From contig CAJUPS010000019.1 of the NCBI GenBank assembly GCA_910588045.1, positions 1 through 45,177 of the forward strand: a stretch of 45,177 nucleotides of DNA, in the 5' to 3' direction. The position numbers were made by a program, and so were the translations under genes. Position 1 is the stretch's first letter. Every line of letters begins with the position of its first letter. The stretch comes from an uncultured Oscillospiraceae bacterium (GTDB taxonomy: Bacteria; Bacillota; Clostridia; Oscillospirales; Oscillospiraceae). This document shows positions 39,340 through 45,177 of this stretch, in pieces. Under the pieces are notes generated by a model. That model worked only from the letters and a program-made list of their open reading frames with translations, had not been told where the DNA came from and searched no databases.

Positions 39340-40543
39340 ATACTGGATCTGGCTGGCCAATCTCCACGGGGTGAGCCGCCAGATCAAGCTGGCTCTCCTG
39401 GAGCAATTTGGTGATCCGGATAGGATTTACTACGGCGAAAAGGAGGAATACTTCCTAACGCCGGGGATGACCCGGACGGCGGCGGAGAACCTGGAGAACA
39501 AGAACCTGGAGGCGGCGGACCGGATCCTGGGGGAGTGCGACCGCCTGGGGATCCGGGTCATCACCATGCAGGACGCGGCGTATCCCGACCGCCTGAAGAA
39601 CATCTTTGAGCCGCCGCTGCTGCTGTACGCCCAGGGGCGGATGCCGCAGTTCGACGACGAGGTGGCGGTGGCGATGGTGGGAACGCGCCGGGCCTCGCCC
39701 TACGCGATAGAGCAGGGCGAGCGGCTGGCCTTTCAGATGGCCGGATTGGGGGCGCTGATCGTCTCCGGTCTGGCCGCAGGGGGCGATGCCGCGGCCCACC
39801 GGGGCGCGCTGCGGGCGGGCGGCTTTACCGCCGCGGTCATCGGCGGAGGCCACGACATCATTTACCCCAGGGAGAACCGGGAGCTGTATGCGGACATCGC
39901 CGCCCGGGGCGTGATCCTCTCCGAGTACCCGCCGGGAACGGAGCACAGGGGGATGCACTTCCCCGTGCGCAACCGGATCATCAGCGGATTGAGCCTGGGC
40001 GTGGTGGTCATCGAGGCCCCGGCGTCCAGCGGCGCGCTCATTACGGCCAGCCGGGCGCTGGACCAGGGCAAGGACGTGTTCGTCATCCCCGGACTGGTGG
40101 GGGACTACCACTGCGCGGGCAGCAACGCCCTGCTTCGCGACGGGGCGGGCGTGGCCACGGACGCCTGGGATGTCCTCAGCGGCTACGCCGGAAAATTCCC
40201 CCACAAGATCCGCTCCCTGCGGGTGGAGGAGCCCCGGCGGTTCGGAGGCGCGAATCCGGGGAAGCCGAAGGCGGAGAAAAAGGAGCCCGCACCGCCCGTA
40301 CAGGCAGAGAAGCCCCTGCTGGACCTGACCGGGGACCACGGGCTCACCGACGACCAGATCCGGATCGTCAAGGCCCTGGAGGGCCGCACGGTGCAGGTGG
40401 ACGACCTGATTGAGGAGACGCAGATTCCCACCCGGCGGATCCTCTCCGCCCTGACAGTGCTGGAGCTGGACCGCATTGTGGCGCAGGAGAGCGGGAAACG
40501 CTTCTCCCTGCTGGTTGCACTGCGACACAGCGCCGTTCCCTGA
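39326..40543 (+). CDS. dprA: DNA-processing protein DprA (Smf)
   Basis: A 405-residue DprA that loads RecA on incoming single-stranded DNA during transformation. It has a SAM-like N-terminus (residues 1-65), then the Rossmann-like domain with VAMVGTRRASPYA near residue 113, VSGLAAGGDAAAHRGAL near residue 147, FPVRNRIISGLS near residue 212 and GALITA near residue 232. A winged-helix C-terminus (about residues 340-400) completes it. The usual GLARGIDAAAH is here GLAAGGDAAAH. A hairpin and then topA follow, the common dprA-topA order. Confidence 0.93.
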   Translation: MAQVKYWIWLANLHGVSRQIKLALLEQFGDPDRIYYGEKEEYFLTPGMTRTAAENLENKNLEAADRILGECDRLGIRVITMQDAAYPDRLKNIFEPPLLLYAQGRMPQFDDEVAVAMVGTRRASPYAIEQGERLAFQMAGLGALIVSGLAAGGDAAAHRGALRAGGFTAAVIGGGHDIIYPRENRELYADIAARGVILSEYPPGTEHRGMHFPVRNRIISGLSLGVVVIEAPASSGALITASRALDQGKDVFVIPGLVGDYHCAGSNALLRDGAGVATDAWDVLSGYAGKFPHKIRSLRVEEPRRFGGANPGKPKAEKKEPAPPVQAEKPLLDLTGDHGLTDDQIRIVKALEGRTVQVDDLIEETQIPTRRILSALTVLELDRIVAQESGKRFSLLVALRHSAVP

Positions 40544-40599
40544 GCGAAGCCCAACAGCGATTTGTTTTCGCTTCGCCCACGATATTTCGTTAAGAATAT

Positions 40600-40638
40600 G
40601 GGCGGCGGTCCGAATGCAGGTCATCCGGACCGCCGCCC
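40600..40638 (+). other. Hairpin abutting the topA ribosome site
   Basis: GGGCGGCGGTCCG pairs perfectly with CGGACCGCCGCCC across a 13-nt loop. The AGGAGG ribosome site starts at the very next base (40639). It may terminate dprA transcripts partly, or tune topA translation. An additional GCGAAGC/GCTTCGC pairing lies at about 40544-40575. Confidence 0.65.
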
Positions 40639-40649
40639 AGGAGGACGTA

Positions 40650-42974
40650 ATGGCAAAATCCAATCTCGTGATTGTAGAATCTCCCGCCAAGGCAAAGACC
40701 ATCGGCAAATATCTGGGGCCCCAGTACCAGGTGAAGGCCTGCATGGGCCACCTGCGGGACCTGCCCAAGAGTACGCTGGGCGTGGACATTGAGAACAGCT
40801 TTGAACCCAACTATCGCCCCATCAAGGGCAAAGAGGACATCATCAGCGACCTGAAGAAGTCCGCCAAGGCCAGCGACATGGTCTATCTGGCCACCGACCC
40901 GGACCGGGAGGGGGAGGCCATCAGCTGGCACCTGAAAGAACTGCTGGGGCTGAAGGACGAAAAAGCCCGTCGGGTGACCTTCAACGAGATCACCAAGCGG
41001 GTGGTCAACGAGTCCATCGCCCGGCCCCGCGAGATCGACCAGAGCCTGGTGGACGCCCAGCAGGCCCGGCGGATCCTGGACCGGATCGTGGGCTACCAGC
41101 TCTCGCCCCTGCTGTGGAAGAAGATCCGCAGCGGCCTGTCCGCCGGACGGGTCCAGTCCGTGGCCACCCGGATGGTCTGTGACCGGGAGCATGAGATCGC
41201 GGCCTTCCAGCCCCAGGAATACTGGTCCCTGGATGCCCGGCTCAGTCCGGACGGTGCCGAGCGCAGCGCCTTCCTGGCCCACTACCACGGGGAAAACGGG
41301 AAGAAAAAAGAATTGACCTCCATCGAGGAGGTCAACGCGGTGGTGGAGGCCGTCAAGCGGGAGGCGTTTACCGTGAATGCCGTGAAGCGGCAGGAGAAGC
41401 AGCGCTCCCCCGCCGCCCCCTTTACCACCTCCACGCTCCAGCAGGAGGCCAGCCGGAAGCTGAGCATGACGCCCCGGCGGACCATGGCCATCGCCCAGCA
41501 GCTCTATGAGGGCGTGGACATCTCCGGCGAGGGCACAGTGGGTCTTATCACCTATATGCGTACCGACTCCCTGCGGCTCAGCGACGAGGCCCTTGCCGCC
41601 GCGCGGGGCTTCATCAAGGGGCGGTACGGCGAGAGCTACTGCCCCGCCGCCCCCCGGACCTACAAGACGAAGGCGGGGGCGCAGGACGCCCACGAGGCCA
41701 TCCGCCCCAGCGATGTGGAGCTGACGCCGGAGCGGGTGAAGAAGGATCTGACCGGCGACCAATACCGGCTGTACTGGCTGATCTGGAGCCGGTTTGTGGC
41801 CTGCCAGATGTCCAATGCCGTCTATGACGCCGTGTCCGTGGAGATCCGGGCGGGGATCCACAGCTTCCGCGCCAGCAGCAGCAGTCTGAAATTCTCCGGG
41901 TACACCGCCGTCTATGAGGAGGGCAAGGACGAGGAGAAGGAGGAAAAGGAGGGCAAGCTGCCTCCCCTCACCGAAGGGCAGGCGCTCAAAAGCCTGGACT
42001 TCCAGCCGGGGCAGCACTTCACCCAGCCGCCGCCCCGGTACACGGACGCATCCCTCATCCGGGCGCTGGAGGAAAACGGCATCGGCCGGCCCTCCACCTA
42101 CGCGCCCACCGTCAGCACCATCTTAGACCGGGAGTATGTGGTCAAGGACGGCAAGTATCTCCACACCACGCCGCTGGGCGAGGTGGTCAACGGACTGATG
42201 GAGGACAAATTCTCCGACATTGTGGACACCGGTTTCACCGCCAGCATGGAGAAGGGTCTGGACGACGTGGAGGCGGGCAACAAACAGTGGAAGGAGCTGC
42301 TCGCGGAGTTCTACACCCCCTTCCGGGCGGAGCTGGAGAAGGCGGAGAAGGACCTGGAGGGCGTGCGCCTGAAGGTGCCCGACGAGGAGTCCGACGAGGT
42401 CTGCGACGAGTGCGGACGGAAAATGGTCATCAAAAGCGGACGGTTCGGGCGGTTTCTGGCCTGTCCGGGGTATCCGGAGTGCACCTTTACGAAACCGCTA
42501 GTGGTGGCAATGCCCGGGCGGTGCCCCAAGTGCGGGAGCCGGATCATGAAGCGCACCGGCAACAGCAAGAAGACGGGGAAACAGTACACCTATTACTGCT
42601 GCGAAAAGCTGACCAGCAAGGACGAGAACAACCGGTGCGACTTCATGACGTGGGACGTGCCCGTGGCGGACGACTGCCCGATGTGCGGCCAGACCATGTT
42701 CAAGAAGGCCGGGAAGGGATTCAAGCGGCCCTTCTGCATCAACGAGGCTTGCGAGAATTTTACGCCCGAGGAGAAGCGGGGCGGCTGGAAGAAGAAACCC
42801 GCCGAGGGGGAGGAGGCTGCGCCGGAGGAGGCAGAGGCCAAGAAAACGGCGAAGAAGTCTGCAACGACGAAAAAGCCTGCTGCGGCGAAGAAAACTACGG
42901 CCGCCAAAAAGGCCACAACTGCCAAGAAGACGACTGCGGCGAAAAAGACTACGAAAACTGCCGCGAAGAAGTAA
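40650..42974 (+). CDS. topA: DNA topoisomerase I
   Basis: A 774-residue type IA topoisomerase that relaxes negative supercoils. The Toprim domain starts LVIVESPAKAKTIGKYLG, with DPDREGEAISWHL near residue 93. The active-site tyrosine is Tyr302 in GLITYMRTDSLRLS. Three C-terminal zinc-ribbon-like units (CDECGRKM..., CPKCGSRI..., CPMCGQTM...) lie at about residues 582-710. The last ~47 residues are an alternating Lys/Ala/Thr tail (AKKTAKK, AAKKTT units), resembling histone H1 tails, probably adding non-specific DNA affinity. ATG at 40650 follows AGGAGG. The gene ends one base from the convergent DUF6809 gene. Confidence 0.97.
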   Translation: MAKSNLVIVESPAKAKTIGKYLGPQYQVKACMGHLRDLPKSTLGVDIENSFEPNYRPIKGKEDIISDLKKSAKASDMVYLATDPDREGEAISWHLKELLGLKDEKARRVTFNEITKRVVNESIARPREIDQSLVDAQQARRILDRIVGYQLSPLLWKKIRSGLSAGRVQSVATRMVCDREHEIAAFQPQEYWSLDARLSPDGAERSAFLAHYHGENGKKKELTSIEEVNAVVEAVKREAFTVNAVKRQEKQRSPAAPFTTSTLQQEASRKLSMTPRRTMAIAQQLYEGVDISGEGTVGLITYMRTDSLRLSDEALAAARGFIKGRYGESYCPAAPRTYKTKAGAQDAHEAIRPSDVELTPERVKKDLTGDQYRLYWLIWSRFVACQMSNAVYDAVSVEIRAGIHSFRASSSSLKFSGYTAVYEEGKDEEKEEKEGKLPPLTEGQALKSLDFQPGQHFTQPPPRYTDASLIRALEENGIGRPSTYAPTVSTILDREYVVKDGKYLHTTPLGEVVNGLMEDKFSDIVDTGFTASMEKGLDDVEAGNKQWKELLAEFYTPFRAELEKAEKDLEGVRLKVPDEESDEVCDECGRKMVIKSGRFGRFLACPGYPECTFTKPLVVAMPGRCPKCGSRIMKRTGNSKKTGKQYTYYCCEKLTSKDENNRCDFMTWDVPVADDCPMCGQTMFKKAGKGFKRPFCINEACENFTPEEKRGGWKKKPAEGEEAAPEEAEAKKTAKKSATTKKPAAAKKTTAAKKATTAKKTTAAKKTTKTAAKK

Positions 42975-42975
42975 T

Positions 42976-43233
42976 TTATACGCGGGAGAGCTCCTGCCCG
43001 ATGGAAAAACCGGAACAGAACGCGGCCTCCAACTCCAGATCGTGGAGGACGTTTTGCTCATACAGAAAGTTCTCCAGCTTTTTCATTTCGTCCGGGTTCA
43101 ACCGCTCCTGGAGGGCTTGCAGATTTTTCTCCAAAAGTTTTGAGTTTTCACAGTATTGCTCATAGTCCTCCATGCCGCAGGTGATCCGGGCTCTGGAGCC
43201 GTATTGGTAGAGGGTGCGCATTAGCTCGGTCAT
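42976..43233 (-). CDS. DUF6809-type small protein
   Basis: An 85-residue, mostly helical protein with a central coiled-coil-like segment (SKLLEKNLQALQERLNPDEMKKLENFLYEQN) and the end AAFCSGFSIGQELSRV, resembling DUF6809 proteins of gut Firmicutes. Function unknown. The start at 43233 is set by AAGGAG 8 nt upstream; a reading three residues longer would overlap that site. It is divergent from an XRE gene with a shared operator-like repeat, and it ends tail to tail with topA with no terminator between. Confidence 0.7.
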   Translation of the reverse strand: MTELMRTLYQYGSRARITCGMEDYEQYCENSKLLEKNLQALQERLNPDEMKKLENFLYEQNVLHDLELEAAFCSGFSIGQELSRV

Positions 43234-43254
43234 TGAAATCACTCCTTAAATAAT

Positions 43255-43303
43255 ATACCAAACGGAACAATTTAAGTATAATTGATCCGTTTGGTATTGT
43301 CAA
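43255..43303. promoter_or_regulatory. Divergent promoter region with a perfect 12-bp inverted repeat
   Basis: ATACCAAACGGA (43255-43266) and its inverse TCCGTTTGGTAT (43286-43297) flank the minus-strand promoter for the DUF6809 gene: TTGACA (43298-43303), 17-nt spacer, TATACT (43275-43280). A plus-strand TATAAT at 43277-43282 may serve the XRE gene but lacks a good -35. Likely bound by the XRE protein. Confidence 0.75.
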
Positions 43304-43321
43304 GGCTTTTGGAGAAAAATA

Positions 43322-43531
43322 ATGATTAAATTGTCGGAACGAATGTTGGAACTGCGAAAGAGTAAGAGATTGAAGCAAAAAGAAGCGGCAGAGTTGAGCG
43401 GGCTGGGCTATATGTCCTATATCCGTTATGAAAGAGGAGAACGGGAGCCCAATGTCTCAGCTCTTTGGAAAATCGCGGATTTTTATGGCGTTTCGGTGGA
43501 TTATTTGATTGGCAGGAGCGATACGCCGTGA
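43322..43531 (+). CDS. Small XRE-family regulator
   Basis: A 69-residue single helix-turn-helix protein (LKQKEAAELSGLGYMSYIRYERGEREPNVSALWKIADFYGVSVDYLIGRSD), the SinR/cI-like type. Ribosome site GGAG lies at about 43311-43314. It probably controls itself and the divergent DUF6809 gene through the inverted repeat. Confidence 0.9.
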   Translation: MIKLSERMLELRKSKRLKQKEAAELSGLGYMSYIRYERGEREPNVSALWKIADFYGVSVDYLIGRSDTP

Positions 43532-43533
43532 TC

Positions 43534-43564
43534 CCGTAGGGGCGCACAATGTGCGCCCCTACGG
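43534..43564. repeat. REP-like palindrome
   Basis: CCGTAGGGGCGCAC and its exact inverse with an AAT loop. GTAGGGGCGCAC-type palindromes are frequent intergenic repeats in gut Clostridia. It may also act as the XRE gene terminator, although no T-run follows. Confidence 0.7.
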
Positions 43565-43602
43565 ATGCGGGGATACACAAGATATTCAGCGAGGAAACCA
43601 AC

Positions 43603-44910
43603 ATGAACGTAACCGTTATCGGCGCGGGGCTCGCAGGGAGCGAGGCGGCCTGGCAGCTGGCACAGCGGGGCGTGCAGGTCACGCTCTGGGAGATGAAGCC
43701 CCGGAAAATGTCCCCCGCGCACCATACGCCGGAGTTCGCGGAGCTGGTCTGCTCCAACTCCCTGCGGGGCGCAGGGCTGGAAAACGCCGTGGGACTGCTC
43801 AAGGAGGAGCTGCGGCGACTGGGGAGCCTCATCCTGGAGGCGGCGGACGCCACCCGGGTGGAGGCAGGCGGCGCACTGGCGGTGGACAGGTACGGATTTT
43901 CTGCCTATGTCACCCGGGCGGTGCGGAGCCATCCCAACATCACGGTGATGGAGGGCGAGGTCACGGAGCTTCCGGAGGGCGAGGTCCTCGTGGCCACGGG
44001 GCCGCTGACCAGCGACGCGCTGGCGGCGCACCTGCTGGAGCGCACCGGCGGCGAGGAGGCCGCGCTGCACTTCTTCGACGCCGCCGCGCCGCTGGTGAGC
44101 TTTGAAAGTCTGGACATGTCCCGGGCGTGGTTCGCCAGCCGGTACGACAAGGGGACGGCGGACTACGTCAACTGCGCGCTGGAAAAAGAGGAGTACCAAG
44201 CCTTCTGGCGGGAGCTGTGCGAGGCGGAGGAGGCGGAGGTCCACGGGTTCGAGGACCGGAACGTCTTCGAGGGCTGTATGCCGGTGGAGGTCATGGCCCG
44301 GAGGGGCGAGGATACGCTGCGGTACGGGCCGCTCAAGCCCCGGGGGCTCAGGGACCCGTCCACCGGGCGGGAGCCCTACGCGGTGGTACAGCTGCGGAAA
44401 GACAACGCCGAGGGGACCATCTACAATCTGGTGGGCTTTCAGACCCACTTGAAGTTCGGGGAGCAGAAGCGGGTGTTCTCCATGATCCCGGCGCTGAAGG
44501 ACGCGGAGTATGTGCGCTACGGCGTGATGCACCGGAATACGTATCTGGACTCGCCGCGGCTGCTGGACCGGTACTATCGGCTGAAGAAGGAGCCGCGGAT
44601 CACCTTTGCCGGGCAGATGACCGGCGTGGAGGGGTACGTGGAGTCCGCCGCGTCGGGGTTCCTGGCGGCGGTGGAGCTGGCGCGGAGGCTGGTGGGGAAA
44701 GCGCCCATCGATTTCCCCAGGGAGACCGCCCTGGGGGCGCTGGGGTTGTATATCTCGGATGAAACGGTGAAGGAGTTTCAGCCGATGAATATCAATTTCG
44801 GGATCATTGCCCCGTTGGGGTACAAGGTGAGGGGTAAAAGGAATAAAAATCAGGAGATTTCCAGAAGGTCGCTGGAAATCATTGAGCGGCTGAGACCGGA
44901 CATTATTTAA
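43603..44910 (+). CDS. trmFO: Methylenetetrahydrofolate-tRNA-(uracil-5-)-methyltransferase TrmFO
   Basis: A 435-residue flavoprotein that makes 5-methyluridine at tRNA position 54 using methylene-THF and FADH2. The FAD loop is VIGAGLAGSEAAWQLAQRG at the N-terminus. CSNSLRG near residue 50 and the catalytic Cys segment FEGCMPVEVMA near residue 222 are present, as are GFQTHLKFGEQKRVF near residue 281 and GQMTGVEGYVESAASG near residue 337. ATG at 43603 follows GAGGAA. TrmFO, DprA and TopA genes occur near one another in many Firmicutes; here the DUF6809/XRE pair separates them. Confidence 0.96.
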   Translation: MNVTVIGAGLAGSEAAWQLAQRGVQVTLWEMKPRKMSPAHHTPEFAELVCSNSLRGAGLENAVGLLKEELRRLGSLILEAADATRVEAGGALAVDRYGFSAYVTRAVRSHPNITVMEGEVTELPEGEVLVATGPLTSDALAAHLLERTGGEEAALHFFDAAAPLVSFESLDMSRAWFASRYDKGTADYVNCALEKEEYQAFWRELCEAEEAEVHGFEDRNVFEGCMPVEVMARRGEDTLRYGPLKPRGLRDPSTGREPYAVVQLRKDNAEGTIYNLVGFQTHLKFGEQKRVFSMIPALKDAEYVRYGVMHRNTYLDSPRLLDRYYRLKKEPRITFAGQMTGVEGYVESAASGFLAAVELARRLVGKAPIDFPRETALGALGLYISDETVKEFQPMNINFGIIAPLGYKVRGKRNKNQEISRRSLEIIERLRPDII

Positions 44911-44920
44911 TTGGCAAGGT

Positions 44921-45060
44921 CTGCCGCCCTGTAGGCGGCGTCCACTTTTTTCTTTCCGAAACCCCGGGACCTACGCGGCCCCGGACTCCGCGCCTACTTT
45001 TGCCGCGCGGCAAAAGTAGGCAAAAACGCGCTTAAACCTACGGTTTAAGAATCCCTTGCG
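44921..45060 (-). repeat. Dispersed hairpin-rich repeat, right copy (inverted)
   Basis: Near-identical in reverse complement to 143-280, with the same hairpins: GCCGCC/GGCGGC at 44923-44939, GCCTACTTTTGCC/GGCAAAAGTAGGC at 44992-45021, and CTTAAACC/GGTTTAAG at 45031-45049. Beyond it another GC-rich hairpin (GGGAGCGGC...GCCGCTCCC, about 45060-45085) differs from that beside the left copy. Nothing else is recognised to the end of the window. Confidence 0.8.
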
Positions 45061-45177
45061 GGAGCGGCTCGGAGCGCCGCTCCCTATGCGGGGGATTTGC
45101 GAAGTGCGATTCAGGATTTATTAGGCGAAGCCACCGAATTTCAGACCCTACGGGCATCTGATCTAGTGGTCTGGTAC

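Overview
The window looks like chromosome from a GC-rich Clostridia member, most likely an Oscillospiraceae gut anaerobe of the Flavonifractor/Lawsonibacter/Pseudoflavonifractor type. This is inferred from gene content and style only: GC-rich coding with strong AGGAGG-type ribosome sites, an SLH-anchored surface protein, FtsEX, a YgeW-type carbamoyltransferase next to a carbamate kinase, a citXG fusion, DUF3796 and DUF6809 proteins, and a lysine-rich TopA tail. No rRNA gene is present to settle the taxonomy.

Layout. 1-2589: a dispersed hairpin-rich repeat, then ygeW and a carbamate kinase gene. 2593-4717 (minus): a YxeA-like protein and ftsEX. 4883-7792: a DUF3796 membrane protein with its XRE regulator under a promoter flanked by a perfect 12-bp inverted repeat, a MATE exporter and a small unknown gene. 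7875-14438: a surface-variation locus. It has a tyrosine recombinase, a 241-bp segment bounded by perfect 20-bp inverted repeats and carrying an outward extended -10 promoter, an AP2-like protein, two tandem GEMM-like (cyclic-dinucleotide riboswitch-like) elements, and a 1464-residue beta-helix protein with three SLH domains. 14554-16422: asnS and a Sel1-repeat protein. 16455-16747: a compact par-like type I toxin-antitoxin candidate. 16771-18027: diaminopimelate decarboxylase. 18055-24858 (minus): a citrate fermentation operon citD-citE-citF-citrate transporter-citC-citXG, in which the transporter gene carries a -1 frameshift, with a divergent LysR regulator at 25099. 26065-26643: five tRNA genes, followed by decayed mobile DNA containing the end of an integrase. 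27514-34736: a LacI regulator, a sugar-type ABC importer, a glycerophosphodiesterase-like and a PHP phosphoesterase. 34832-38385: a GPH symporter and an SDR dehydrogenase (minus), divergent from a ROK regulator. 38444-44910: an RNA methyltransferase, dprA, topA, a DUF6809/XRE pair and trmFO. 44921-45060: a second, inverted copy of the repeat at the left end.

The strongest candidate for an undescribed system is 7875-14379. Recombinase output may be limited by a hairpin over its ribosome site. The recombinase would flip a promoter segment beginning 14 nt after its own stop codon. In the orientation read here the promoter points toward the AP2-like gene and the large surface protein, whose leader also carries the two GEMM-like elements. 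A DNA switch and a second-messenger switch would thus be stacked on one adhesin. The second candidate is the 16.5-kb locus. A 31-residue membrane peptide gene and a small RNA face each other across a shared terminator, and a near-duplicate sequence lets the RNA pair over the toxin start codon, the architecture of the pAD1 par (Fst) locus. Both rest on sequence pattern alone.
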